From Tetrapyrgos nigripes (lineage: Eukaryota > Basidiomycota > Agaricomycetes > Agaricales > Campanellaceae), in NCBI GenBank assembly GCA_013368315.1, contig JAACJM010000010.1, positions 372,001 through 436,000 on the forward strand: a stretch of DNA of 64,000 bases, written 5' to 3'. The position numbers and the translations under genes are program-made. The notes under the pieces were generated by a model. That model did not search any database, was not told where the DNA came from, and was given only the letters and a program-made list of their open reading frames with translations. Below are positions 45,371-58,559 of this stretch, piece after piece (position 1 is the first letter of the stretch; each line of letters starts with the position of its first letter).

Positions 45371-46936
45371 ATGGCGAGGCGACTCAAACTTTCCCGCCAG
45401 CAGCTTCTGGAGCATCTAAAGGTAACGTTTTTCTTCCTCGCCGTCGTCCTCGACGTCGAGCTCAACCTCCACAGATCCTCGACTCCCTTCCACCCCCTCT
45501 TCCTGCCTCCCTGCCTCCCTCTCCTCCCGCTTCTCCTCCTTCCTTCCTCGGTAAGCGCAAGCAAGACGTCGTTGAAGACTCGGATAGAGTCAAACGTCAT
45601 CGTTCTTCGCAGCCGCTTCCGCCACCATTATCGTTAGAGCCCGCCGAAGACGGCGAAGTCTCCGAATCGCCCCAGACCCCTTCTCCACCCCCTCCCAGTG
45701 CCCTTCCAGTGCGCAGGCCAAAGCATGGCACCTATCCCACCTCTCACCATGACTCACTCTACAACAAGTACCATCAGGAGGGCCGGGAGCTCAAGTTCTC
45801 TGGTGATGCCCGCTTTTGGTCCACCTTCCCCCGCACAGCGAAAGACTACCGTCCCCTGGCAGATCCTCCTCCTACTGACTCTCCGTACCATAAAAATGGC
45901 ATTCAGATCGCCAAGTTGGAGTTGCTCGACGCTCTCATCCGCTTCACCTTCGCCATGTGGAACAAGGAATATAGCCGTGGCATCTGCTACTTCGAGTCAT
46001 GGGATAGCAGTATGGCATATATCGACTGGTGTAAGAGCAAGTGGGTCACTGACGATTCCACAAGTGAGGCCGAAAAGGCATTTCGGGGTCTCATGTAGGT
46101 TTTCACAACCTCTTACTCTCTTCCTAATCTCACCTCTGCAAAGTGACATGATACGTGCATTCATCCTCATCCGAAAAGCTGTCTTTTACAATCGCCATCA
46201 TCTAAAGCCCCAGGCTGCCAAGATGTTCGAGTCCGTTAAGGAGAGTATCGCCACCGCCATAGACTCAAGCGACCCTTCCAACGCTCTGCTCGCTGCAAAG
46301 TCCCGTACTCCTCCCATGCTACCTTCTCCTGCCAATAGCATCGGTGCTACCAACAGCGCAAATTCTACGCCGACTGGTTCAGGCTCCACACCCTCTACAT
46401 CCACTGATGACCCTTCCTCCACTCCCTCCGTTCCTGTAGATGCTGTTCCCGCAATGAAGATTGGTCCTGCGATTCCCCGAGAGCTCCTTCCCCCAAACAA
46501 GCTGTCGGATAACAGACCCATTCCTCCACATGTAGTCGCCGCAGCAAACTCCGTATCACTATCAGTCAAGCCCCAGCTTATACACACGCTACATTCTCAC
46601 TCTCAGAACTTCGCCCAGGCAGCACACCTGATTTCCTCCGCTGAAAATGTCCTCAATCTCCCCATCATTGCAAGGCATTTTCCCCGGACCTTTGCGCGGA
46701 TGATCTACACCAGTCTCTCTCCCAATGAGGAGTACGAGCCTGATTTCGAAGATGAGGAGGGCGAACTTTTCTGGCCAACACAATGTGCCAGCGGAGATGG
46801 TCTTGGGTGGGTGTGCCTCCTGGGTCAAGCTATGATAAAAGAGTATGGTAAACCATATGGCTACGTTGGCCATGCTGGCATCATCAAGAAACCCCAAGCC
46901 GAAAGGCAACGCCCTAGACCCCTCACAGGACGATGA
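45371..46936 (+). CDS. Protein of unknown function with a Pro-rich N-terminus
   Basis: The start MARRLKLSRQQLLEHLK is followed by an intron (45422-45474). Then comes a strongly Pro/Ser-rich segment with KRKQD and KRHRSS. A folded block follows: WSTFPRTAKDYRPLADPPP, IAKLELLDALIRFTFAMWNKEYSRG and WDSSMAYIDWCKSKW. After a second intron (about 46097-46141) come DMIRAFILIRKAVFYNRHHLKPQAAKMF, a Ser/Thr/Pro linker, and a helical end. The family is not recognised. The block around LLDALIRFTFAMWNKEY looks conserved-domain-like and the basic N-terminus suggests the nucleus. Confidence 0.75.
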
Positions 46937-48900
46937 TTTCTTTGCAAGTCTCACGAAGCATTCCAACCTTCGTGCGAGACCTTGCTTCTCACGTCCCTCT
47001 TAACATTTACCCTGGCTTGACACATTGGTCAATTCCGTGGTAGCACATTGGGAGTTTATTGCTCCGTGCTTGTAGGGAGATTGAGGAACGTTGGCCATCT
47101 TCCGAGCCATCGGGTCCCGGCCCTCCATCCCTCTGGATCATGACAGCTGTAGCCCTAGATCAAGCAGAACGCATAAAATCTCTTGTATATTATCGCACCC
47201 AAAAATTATCCCGTGCTAGCATCTACTGACTTCTGGGTTGTTTTCGGATTTCTCTTACTTCGGTTAACTACGGGACAATTGTGGTCTATGTTCGCCACCG
47301 GCGTTTCTCCGTTACTATTTATTGATGGGCTGTAAACTAGATGCTTCCTCCTTTGCACTGGTCATCCGCGGTGCCATGAAGTGGCAACCCAATACGGAGC
47401 TGATTTCCATTCTCGTTGTCTTTTATATTATTCCTACTTGAATCCGCACACCTCCCGTCATTAATCGCTATTGTTTCCAATTGCACCCACATACACTACT
47501 GCATCATCCGGCATATTCGCTGTATCTACTGCACTTGTTTTTCATTGCATCACTCATAGCATCCTTCCTGCATCTGCAGAGGCCCATTCTGCTCTGTTGT
47601 CGTCGCTTTTTTCCTTATTCATTCATCATTCAAACGTCCTGTTGCATTGCCTCATCCTTTTCCACTTTCTAATTGTCATCCCTTATATATCTCTCTGCCT
47701 GCCGTGTCTGACTAGGTTGTATGTAGAATAACAAGAATGGTTCTGGAATCGGAATCTTGACCTCGGTCTCGATTTTCACATAAAAAAAGGCGGCCCACAT
47801 TCTAAAAGCAGATAGATACATTAGCAATCACTCTCATATTAGTATACCCGTTGAGGGGGTTTCAGCTAACAGCTAGCGACGGGAGCGCATCCACACTCAG
47901 CAAGAGTCATACCATGTTGGAGATGCGGCATCAGCGTTTAGCGTAACAGGAAGTAGACAGATGTACGTGTAAAATGCTCCTATCCCCGGACTCTTGAAGC
48001 CGAAGTTGACGAGAGTCTGGCCAAGATTACAGGTCACCAGTACAGAACCGCAGATCCAAGAATTGTACGCATGGACACATGCGCAGACGGAAATAGAAAT
48101 AGGTCTTACAGCGGCGGTGGTCCTAACGTGCATTAGACGCAAACATAATGACGCACAGACGCAAAACCATTCCGTATGTCTGGTATATAGCAGCGTCATG
48201 TACTTAAACCTTTACTGGAGAAATTTCAGTACCGGACTTGGCGGTGACGCCTGTGAATGAATTTATAAAGAAGAACTGACAAGGATGAGAGGGAACTTTC
48301 TCGGGACCTTGCGAGAGGGGTGAGAGGGGTGAGAGGGGTGAGAGGATCCTCAAGACTATCAAAAGAAAGGTACAAGGTGCGGGGGTGACCTATGACCTCA
48401 AAGCCCCGCAGATGCCAAAAGGTGATTGATCCGCTTGTAACGAGCATTGTACAGTAGGATTACTCCAGAGTGGAGAACCTACTCCGATATATAGCCAGGA
48501 ACCTTGAGTGCTCGTTCGGGGACTGGTATCGGAGAGGAGGATCAATGAAATTAGAATTCCTACTCGTGTACGGTTCTGATGAAATCTCAATCGCAGTAAC
48601 GTTACGCTTGGTTCTATGTTCGATGGCGCAAGATTGGGGTCATTGGGGTCATTGAGGACCAAAGAACCGGGCACAGATGGAGAATTTACTGTTTCATTTC
48701 ATGTGGGCTATAGCATACCGTAAAGCATGAATAAAGCATATGGAGTCAAGCGAAGGAAAGACATGAGTACGGATGGGCAAGCGAGGTAAACAAACAAGTA
48801 TGAGACCGCCATATAGTCGAATCCAACCCCAACCCGCCTGAGCCCTCGACCCATTTTCCAGCAACAAGTGAGGAAAGGTAATAAGCATTTTGGACCGTTT
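46937..48900. other. Gene-poor stretch of about 2 kb
   Basis: This is the longest stretch without a supported gene. It includes short open frames (47471-47731 plus, 47897-48199 minus) with no domain and hydrophobic or random composition. Two 9-base direct repeats lie inside it: gagaggggt in about 3.7 copies at 48313-48345, and attggggtc in about 2.5 copies at about 48633-48656. The plus strand at 47440-47720 is rich in pyrimidines. It may contain a long 3' UTR, an untranslated RNA or relic sequence, but nothing could be identified. Confidence 0.45.
48313..48345 (+). repeat. Short 9-base tandem repeat
   Basis: The unit gagaggggt is repeated about 3.7 times without error. It sits in a gene-poor stretch and probably arose by slippage. 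Confidence 0.85.
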
Positions 48901-49765
<865 letters not shown>

Positions 49766-50223
49766 TTTGAGCGGATTGAAGTCTTGAGGAGAAGGGACCT
49801 TTTGTTGACTGTAGGGACTGGTTAGTACACTGCTACACTGTTGATCCAAAAATTATGTAAGGTTACGGCTTGGTTCTGCCGAGGTTTACTACTGTACAGT
49901 TGCAACCGGCAGCTCGGCGTCATACTGACACGTGCTGTCACACTCACGTGTTACGTGACCGAAGAGCAGACCTCCATTTTCAAGTGTCTGTTGGCAAGGG
50001 CCTGGAAATATAATTACAATCTACTTGAAGTTTTGTATACAACTGCAATGCGAGAATGTCACACGATGGAAAAAAGCAGCGGGGAGAGTCTATCAGCGAA
50101 AACAACGCGACGATGAGCTAACGGACGAAAACAATGCGATGGTTGCGAGAATGGTATGTGATGTGAGTTGATGATGCGACTGTACAATGCAGGGGGCAAG
50201 TCATGATCCGAGAAAAAGGTAAA
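49766..50223. other. Upstream region of RPS5
   Basis: This 458-base stretch holds the RPS5 promoter and the 3' UTR of the coiled-coil gene. The 80 bases nearest the RPS5 start are not obviously structured. A cacgtg-containing tract (tcacgtgttacgtgac) occurs at about 49946-49961, offering an E-box-like palindrome. No gene was seen. Confidence 0.4.
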
Positions 50224-51125
50224 TCAACCTTGATGAGACGAGGAAGTTGATCGACGAGCAGAAGTGCAGTTTGATGTGGATCTAGCATATCTATCCAGGT
50301 CAATCCTAAGATCGCGAACGCGATCCTCTGCCCTACGGCGGCTATCGATTTCGCGTCGCATTTGTTCGAGAGCGTACGCTTCCATATCACGCGCCCTGTC
50401 GCGTTCCTTTCGAAGCTCCTCTACCTCGCGTTCCAATTTTCGGCGTTTATCACGCTCCAAGTTGAAATCATCCTCCAGTTTTCGTTTCATCTTGTGAGCG
50501 TCAGCGAGAAGATTAACGTGATTGTTGAGTCGGTCGCGTAAGGATTGTAACTGACGTTCCACGGTGGACGGACGCGTCAATGAAGAGGGTTCGGAAGCGG
50601 CTGAGGGTACAGAACTGGATCCATACACCTTTTGTAACCACTTTTGGGAGTTGCTATAGTGGTGTGAAGAAGCTTTTGTATCGGCTTTATTGTTTTTACC
50701 CAGATCGGTCTCGCAGCCCGCGAGCAATAGAAAGGCGGGTTTGAGGTCCTGCTCGGACACGCGGAGGGCCAAGACTACATACACAGGGGCTGAATTAGCA
50801 TAGACCATCGATTCGACAAAAGAAACTGACCTTCAAGCATGGCGCTGACCACACTTATTGCTGCGGCGGGATTTCCAACCCGTCGATAATGCGCAGCAAC
50901 GGTGGTGTAACTGCCTCGTTCGCTGGCAGACGATTTGAGGAGCTCTATGATTTCACGAGGGTCCGCGTCAAGATGTTGGAGATCATACAAGAACGTCTCG
51001 CCAGAAAAGTTGAGCGAGATACGGGTTGAAAGGGTGACCTTGGGCTCGATGGAGCAGTGAAGGAGAGGGCTCCTTGGCAATGGTAGATTAACCGTAGTAG
51101 ACGGACCGAGGCAGTGAGAGAGCAT
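50224..51125 (-). CDS. Coiled-coil protein of unknown function
   Basis: Two exons (start 51125, intron near 50780-50835) give about 280 residues. The first exon reads FSGETFLYDLQHLDADPREIIELLKSSASERGSYTTVAAHYRRVGNPAAAISVVSAML, a helix-turn-helix pattern like one TPR-type repeat. The second exon has QKWLQKVYGSS and a long heptad-rich coil (VERQLQSLRDRLNNHVNLLADAHKMKRKLEDD, LEREVEELRKERDRARD) ending in Ser/Arg-rich sequence. The family is not recognised; it may be an adaptor. It is head-to-head with the first 10-Cys gene over 105 bases. Confidence 0.72.
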
Positions 51126-51230
51126 TGAAATGGTCAAGCTGAGCGCTGATGTATGTATGATGTAAGCGCATGCGCAGCTCATTTATTTATGCTCCTTATA
51201 TTATTCACCTACTTGACTACAACCACCACC

Positions 51231-52153
51231 ATGTTCCGCTCTCTTACTATCCTATCTGTCGTCGTTTCCTACACCGCCGTCACGGCTCAATCGTATGTCT
51301 TTTTCTTGATTTTCTGTTCCTTTTTCTCATCCAACGTATATAGCCTTTCTGAGCAGTGCTCCTCCACGCTAATTCAAGCGACTACCAATTCTGATGTCGC
51401 ATCCTGTCTGAGCCTCGGCACTCTTTTACCTCTTGCCACCGGGTCCTCCAACACGTCTGTTGTCGACCCAATCAACAATTGGCTCAACAGCGTCTGCTCA
51501 GCTCCTGTTTGCACAAATGAAACGATTGCCGCCTTCGTGAACAATGTCACCGCTGGCTGCTCGAGTGACCTGGCTGCGCTTGGTGTCAGCTCATCTGACG
51601 CCTCTTCCATAATTCCCACCATTCAGTCCGCGTATCCCGCCGTTCGCCAGGTGGCTTGTTTGCAAGAGTGAGCATATTCCGCTGCTGTCTTATCCCATGC
51701 GTAACCATTCGTGTTTTTCTATTCTTTCTTCAAGCGGCAACACCAAATGTATCACGCAGACACTGAATAATATTCAAGACATGGTCGGTCCTTTGAGCCC
51801 GAGCAATGTTATGAATATTGGCGCTAGCCTTGGCTCTTCTGACATTCCGTCAAACGTCACTTGTACGAATTGCATCAAGGAGGCATACAATATCATCAAC
51901 CAGGACTTCCCTGGGCTTCTCTCGGATGCTCAGTCTGACTTGCAGTCTCAATGTGGAGCCTCCTTTACTGGTAACTAACACATATCTAGTCGAATTTGTC
52001 TAGCTTGCTCACCGATTTCTTCTAGATGGTCAGACTCCTTCTGGCATTTCTCAAAGCAGTACTGATGCCCAAAATGACAACAACGGTGCCATCCAAGCTG
52101 GCGTAGGTGTATCAGCCATAGTTGCAATTGCCTCTCTTTTCTCTATGCTCTAA
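51231..52153 (+). CDS. GPI-anchored 10-cysteine secreted protein, copy 1
   Basis: Four exons give about 220 residues. A signal peptide (FRSLTILSVVVSYTAVTAQS) is followed by ten cysteines in the pattern C(SS), C(LS), C-x4-C (VCSAPVC), C(SSD), C(LQ), C(IT), C-x2-C (TCTNC) and C(GAS). Several NxT/NxS sites are present. The C-terminus is a hydrophobic tail (VGVSAIVAIASLFSML) after a small-residue site, which fits GPI attachment. No known domain was recognised. The next gene downstream, copy 2, has the same Cys order and intron positions. A role at the cell surface or wall is inferred from the GPI signal only. Confidence 0.85.
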
Positions 52154-52693
52154 TTCACGACCATCATCTTACTTTAATACTTTTACTACACGCATTGATC
52201 ATTGATTGGACCATGGACATATCCTATCGTAGTGGATCATACCTATGTATCACACACTATTATCTTTGGGACGCTTAGCCATGCACAGCACCTGCCCAGG
52301 TACCTCAGTTCGTCAAATTGATTGATACCTTGAGAATTTTCGCGGCCAACGCGCGGCAAGCTATTGTTCGTCTGCAACTAGTTGTGCTCACTAATCACTT
52401 AAGCTTGGTCCTTGGTATACCCAATCCTCATTGAGCCTCAAACGAGCCACTTGAAAGCCTTCAGCGCTTCAGCCTCCATCAAAACTTGGCTCACAGAAAG
52501 AAAGCGTCAAGGATATGATTGGATCACGAATCTGTCATCGCCGTTCCCAAAACTATGGAATCCTGTTACCCTCGTTACTTATAAGCTGGGAGACCGAGAT
52601 GTCCACACGTTCTTGGGACATTCATCTTTTCTCTCTACTTTGTTGTTCTTCACTTTCTTTTCTTCTTTTTCCAACTCCTCTCACTCTTTAGAT
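52154..52693. other. Intergenic region between the two 10-Cys genes
   Basis: This 540-base stretch holds the copy 1 terminator region and the copy 2 promoter. A cttataag element lies near 52577 and could serve as a TATA element, and the leader before 52694 is rich in tct and ttt. No ORF with support was found. Confidence 0.4.
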
Positions 52694-53680
52694 ATGCTGG
52701 TGCATATGAGATCCGTGATCTTCATCGCTGTTGCTACAGGAGCTGGGCTCGTTTCTGTTAATGGGTGCGTCATTGCATTTGGGGAATGAATTACATTCCT
52801 AAACTGACACAATCCAGTCAAATTTCCCTCTCCTCCTCCTGCCAAACCGCTTTGAGGGGACTCATAACGAATGAAGACGCTGCTTGTTTGAACCCGAGCG
52901 CCCTTCTTAACTTTGCTGTTCAGGGCGGGGGTTCAGTCCCTGATGCAGTCGATGCCTGGCTGAACGGGATGTGCTCTCAGGGATCGTGTACAGATGAGAG
53001 TATTTCAAACATCATCACCGGTGTAGCGTCTGGCTGCAGCGCAGAATTGGCCACTTTTGGATTGGATGCATCAGACATCTCCGATAACGTTGTCAACATT
53101 GTGCAGCAAGTGTATCCCACCGTGCGTCAGGCTATGTGCTTGAAAGAGTGCGTTCTGGACTTGTTTCCCGTTATCATCGTCACTTAACGTTTGTACAGCG
53201 ACAATTCCGAACAGTTATGTCTTACTGAGCTGTTGACAAGTGTGGAGAGTGTCATTGGTGGTCTTAGCCTGAACGACTTGAGTTTCCTCAACCTCATGGG
53301 CGATGTGCAACAATTGCTGTCATCAGGCCTACAAAATTTGGCCTGCTCGAATTGCGTGAAGGCTGGGTTCTCGGTCGCTGCAGAAAACTTCCCCTCAATT
53401 TTGTCTGTCGCTCAGCCCGAGGTAGAGGCACTCTGCGGAGCTGACTTCATCAGTGGGTTACATACATCTTTGACGTTGCTAGCCTACGACTGATCTTTTT
53501 TGTTCTAATCTTGTAGATGGCTCCACACCAGCTAGTATCACTGAAACTGCGAACCCGGAAGTATTCGCAGCCCAACCTCCTCCTACCAATGGAGGCAGTG
53601 CGTTAACCCATAGCACTTCCTACGGAAGGACAGCCGCAATGTTGGGAGCCACCTTTGCTATTTTTGCTTTCCTCTTGTGA
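52694..53680 (+). CDS. GPI-anchored 10-cysteine secreted protein, copy 2
   Basis: The start is ATG 52694 or the in-frame ATG 52706, which gives the cleaner signal peptide MRSVIFIAVATGAGLVSVNG. Ten cysteines repeat the layout of copy 1, including the C-x4-C motif (MCSQGSC) and C-x2-C (ACSNC). Intron positions also agree. The tail TAAMLGATFAIFAFLL is a GPI-type signal. Sequence identity to copy 1 is limited to scattered blocks (VDAWLN/INNWLN, YPTVRQAMCLK/YPAVRQVACLQ, ENFPSILS/QDFPGLLS), which points to an old tandem duplication. Function is unknown. Confidence 0.85.
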
Positions 53681-53974
53681 GACGATGATGGACTAGATAT
53701 TATTTGACGGAAGCACAGTACCCTTTCTCTGATACCATATATATTTCATGCTAGATTCATGGACTATTTTTACTACTTACGCTGCAGTAGAAGAAATGAC
53801 AGGCCCTAGGATGGTGCTTTCGGTTACGTCAGTTTGAGAGAAAACATGAGGAGGTACACGTGAGCCGGAGGAAACAACTGCTCCTCGACGTAGCTAGCTC
53901 ACGCTTTGACGCCTTTCACGACTCTTGCGACGCCCCAGGCATTTCTTCTCTATTCGGATATTGCTGTATGATTT

Positions 53975-56900
53975 ATGTCTCGTTATTCTGATCTCCCAAA
54001 GCCCGAGGAAGGTCTCGCGGAATGGGCGAGCAGGATCAAGGCCCTGCAAAGACAAGTAGATGCAGATGAAGAGGCCGAGCACAAGCGTTTGGAGGAGGAG
54101 ATTGCAGCATCTAGAATGGCTCGAATGCGTCGTAGTCGAGGAGGTGGGAACGGAAGCAGAGCGAACAGTGTTGACCTAGGTGAGCTCTATGGCTGCAGAC
54201 GTCATTGCAGTGTTCATCTATATGTGACGCTTAGGTCTCAACAAGGAATCCCTGGCCAGTCTGAAAGAAAACGATGACAACTCCTCCAGAGATAATCCCA
54301 AACCGAGCTCTGAGCGTCAAAGAGATCAGTCGGATGCGCTCGAGAAACTTGTTGGAAGGAGCAATGTTACCGGGGTACCCATGTCCAGACCCAATACCAA
54401 ATCTACACCATCATTTCCATCTCCTTCCAACCCATCCGAACCCGTGTCATTAGCTGCCTTCATGGGTGGTCGTGCGACGGGCCCTAGGCTCAATAAACAT
54501 GCGCCGCAACAGGATGCCCATGATCCCACTCAGTTTGAACAACGAAGTGTGCGCAGTATCACTGCACCTCATCCAGTCTTTGGGAGAGGAGGGGTAGCTA
54601 TGCCTGGGATGGCTGGTGCCGCAGACAGATCCTCTGTACGTTCTCCGGACAATGGAACCTCGCACGGCGGCGCCTCACTCTCAGCGAGTACAAACGCCGC
54701 AAATGGGGTCAGGTTCAACGACGAACGTTCTGCCTCTCCTCAGAAGAGTGATGTACGCGAGCGCACGCATAGCAACCCTACCAAACCAAATGTGAAACCG
54801 ATTGCAACCACTTCGGTACCATCGAAGTCTTATAGCCCTTCTTCAGTACATAAAGATGAGGAGCTTGCACGGATTCGGGACCGGACTATTAGTACTCCTA
54901 GTCCCTCCCACGACTTCAGGCCACCCATGTCTCCTCCCGCTTTTCGCAACAGTGTTGCCTCGAGATATACGGACGCTCTCAGAGAACGACCTGTGTCCCC
55001 TAAGAAGATGGGCAGCAGAGAAAGAACTCTGAGCACCCCCGGTGTCCTCAAGGGATCTTTTTCTGCGCCTAATCATGTTGATAATGAAGGCGACATCAGC
55101 CGTAGACCTAGGACGCCTTCACGGTCAAGAGCCACCGAAGAGGAAGATGCAATGCCGACTCCCAATTCACCTCCCCAGCATTCGCCTGTAACCACACCAT
55201 CACTAGCTGGACCCATTCGTCCTCAACCAAGGACCTCACTTGGACCCCAGATATCCACGTCACCAGCTCCATCTCCCGCATTCCTCAAGCCGCCGGCTCA
55301 GAAGGAGCCCACACCTAGTCTTAGTAGGCTAAAGGGTCGTGGTTTTGTCCAGAACATGGTCAAAGCAAGCATGGAAATTGAATCATCCTCTGCCTCTTCC
55401 AGCCTCACGAGTACACCAGAAAAATCCGGCTCTGGTTCTAGAAAGGTGCTGGAACGATGGCAGAATCAGGGATCACAGAGTCCGCCTCCAATTTCACCTC
55501 CAGTATCACCTAAACCGAATCCTCTACGCAAATCTCGCACGATCGATTCACCCACACCCGCCACTTCTTCCAAGCCTGTCAAGCCAGACCTTTTGCCTAA
55601 ATCTCAGGTTCCCAAGCCTTCAGTGTCATTCGCGTCCACAACAGAGACCATACCTCCCGAATCCAGAAAGCCAGAGCCGAAACCGAAGCCCAAGGGCTTG
55701 AAGCCTTCGGTATCCTTCTCAAATTTACCTCCTTCTGAAGGAGACCGTTCCAAGCCTCCCTCTGTCACTAACACTGGCTTGGGTTCAGCCACCACCCTGG
55801 TGGTATTCAAGCCAGAAGGCGACGTCGCACCTTTTGTCGGAGTGAGTGAACTGGGTGTGAAGCGCGATTCAACTTCGCTCTCAGCACGTAACATTCCGGT
55901 CTCTTCTGGGAAACCTCTCATCCATGTGCGTTAAATTTGGATAATCTCCGGTCAGATCTTGCTCAATTGTTCTTTCGGTTTTTTGTTTTTTGTTTTTGTT
56001 TTGTGCTATGTCTTGGTGCTTTCTTTACATATGTCAATCTATTCATTGTTGTGAACTCGTTTTATGCATCACAGCCTACAAAAGAACGCGCTCGAAAGCC
56101 GAAGAAGCAGGGTAGTGGACTCAAACATGAGGGATCCTCCGCTCCATCTACGCCGCCAGACATCAGCTCGGAGCGTGTTATTCATGCAGAAGCCGCAGAA
56201 CGTCCTCAAATGGAAGAGGTGACATCGAATGTCGCCAACGGAAACGGCGGACGTGTGCTTGATCGATGGGCTAATCAACCTATCATTGGCGTCAAACCAA
56301 TCTCCTCGCGTGAGCAATCCTTCGAGGCAGACAAACCCAGAGTCGCTGGTATGATAGGAAGAAGAGCACTGCCAGGGCTAGCTACCTCTGCCGCTGGGCC
56401 AGACGTTGCCACCCCAACTAGGCCTCCAGCCATACCACGGACGACTTCTCAAGAGGCAGCTCTGACTACTCCATTTCCATCGTCTGAATCCAAACAAGAT
56501 CAGATTGCCGTGGAGCACAGAGGCCCGGTTCCTCCAAGATCTCGAATCCCAAGCACAGGAAACAGACCTACAGTCATGGATGTTGTGGAAACGATGAAAG
56601 CGCAGAGTGTCTCCCCTGAGCCGCAAGCTTCTGTGGAAGAGCGGCCTCGATCTCCTGCAGCGGTAGTAGTGCCAGAACAGATGCCACAACCAGTTCCAGA
56701 GCTTGCTTCCCCACTGCGAGCCCCGGCGCTGGAAAAGCGCAAATCGAGTTATGAACGATATTCTGCTATTGCTCTACCGCCACTACACGAGGAGCGTACA
56801 CCGGAATCAACACCAGCGAATACACTGGCTCGGAATGCACTTGTCAGTGGTTCAATTATCCGAGATTTCCCTTTACCTTCTCAAGCTGAAACTGACACTG

Positions 56901-58559
56901 TTAAACCTGCCAAAGAGCCCTCAAGGCTTACACATATACGTACGCCAAGTCAGTGATCATATTTATCGTACGCTGACAGTTAATCTTGGATTAGCCTTCG
57001 TAGACGAACCTCTTCCCCAAGTCGACCCGGACATTCTGACTCAATCTCACCTTTCTGCAAAGCGAAAGGACTTGGATCTCAATACGATATCGGTCGAAGT
57101 GATGAGTATCACAGGGAATTCTTCCACTGCCATTTCAAACCCCTCTCACATCTTCTATGACTCTGAACTTTTGTCAATCATACACCGAGCAAAATCCAAG
57201 ACAAACGGGCTGGTCACTACCGATGTCTGGGTTTGGTATGGAAGGAACTGTCTCACTGGTGAAAACGAAGAAAAGAAGTTGGAAGATTTGGCAAAGCGTT
57301 ACCGCACCTCTCCAGTCAGTGTAATGTATTCGCTGCATGCTACCTCGTTAACAACTCATAGGTCATTGTCCGTCAATACCACGAACCGCCTGAACTACTT
57401 CGCATACTTGGAGATAAGTTGGCAATCAGACAGGTTCGGGTTCGGACTGACTTCTTGGTGCTTACCGGCCTAATACCCCTTGCCGTATCATACAGGGTGT
57501 CAGAGTACACTGGTCTGCAGACAATACTGGCATGCATGTGATTCGTTCGAAGAAAGACGTCATCTACATCGACGAAGTGGACTTGGTGAGTTTGATATAT
57601 CTACCTGGCGACTACGTGTACTCATTAGAATGATCTAGACGGCCAAGAATTTGTGCTCAGGTTTCAGCTACTGTCTAACTATCCTTGAAACTGTTTATGT
57701 ATGGTACGGAATCGGTTCTATTGCCGCGGAACGCAAAGCAGCGTTGCAGTATGGCCAGTCATTGAGCAGCAATGTCGTTGAGATGACTGAAGGAGAGAAC
57801 GACGGGGATGAGATGTTCTGGATAGTTCTTGGAGATGATGAGCATGCTCGAGCTCATTATTGGAAATGGAGACCGGTCGCAGCAGACACTGAAACTAAGA
57901 TATGGCGAGTGAATACTCTTGCAAAGGATGTGGTGCGTCGGTCTATATTGCACGTCGGAAATTTGACTGAAACTATTTCGGAAGGTAATGCCTGCGTCAT
58001 CGATAAATCCAGATGAGATAGCAGGCGCTGTCCACATCCTTGATTGTGTCTGGGAGTTGTTTGTGCTGGTCGGCCGTAAGGTCAGAGGCAATAGGAACGA
58101 TATTCGCCTCGCACTGTCTGTAGCCACAGTTCGTATATTTCTCTTCGCCTTTCGTCATCACGTCCTCATTGTCGATGCAGCAATATTCAACCACAGTTTC
58201 ACCGGCAAGACCCTTCAAACCTCCTGTTCACGTCATTGTTCTTCCGTCACAATTACCTCAGGATCTCAAGCTGCATTTTCGTGAACTTAACGAGGACGCT
58301 CTGGTACGCCCCTCTTCTCCTAAAGAGGGCAAGCGTTCTCATTTATTCCCTCAGAATGCCAACGATGTTCCGGACCATATGAACCTGATGCCTGTTGAGG
58401 AAGCTTCAAATCATGTGCGTCCTTCATCTATTGTTCCTAATTGAAGCACATTTGCTGAGCATCCCAATATTGTAGCTTCGGAGAAAACAATGGGATGCAT
58501 TTGCTCTGAGGGATCCTTCATTTTTGCCCGTAGGCCTAGATCCCTCGCAGATCAACTAA
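53975..58559 (+). CDS. Large gelsolin/villin-like protein with long disordered N-terminus
   Basis: The start MSRYSDLPKPEEGLAEWASRIKALQRQVDADEEAEHKR opens with a charged helix. About 900 residues of Ser/Pro-rich, probably disordered sequence follow (the fungal DUF4045-type layout), with repeats of GGRVLDRWANQP and GSRKVLERWQNQG. The C-terminal part carries gelsolin-like repeats: VDPDILTQSHLSAKRKDLDLNTISVEV, IFYDSELLSIIHRAK, VTTDVWVWYGRNC, HWSADNTGMHVIRSKKDVIYIDEVDL, TVYVWYGIGSIAAER and WRVNTLAKDVVRRS. The WYGxxS/C pattern is typical of gelsolin folds. The last exon ends DPSFLPVGLDPSQIN. The protein may bind actin or membranes at the cell cortex; this is inference. Splice sites near 56940-56990 and 58020-58260 are uncertain. 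Confidence 0.8.

Noticed and set aside
47471..47731. 86-codon hydrophobic ORF
   Set aside because: The hydrophobic composition comes from a pyrimidine-rich tract; there is no family motif or spliced partner.
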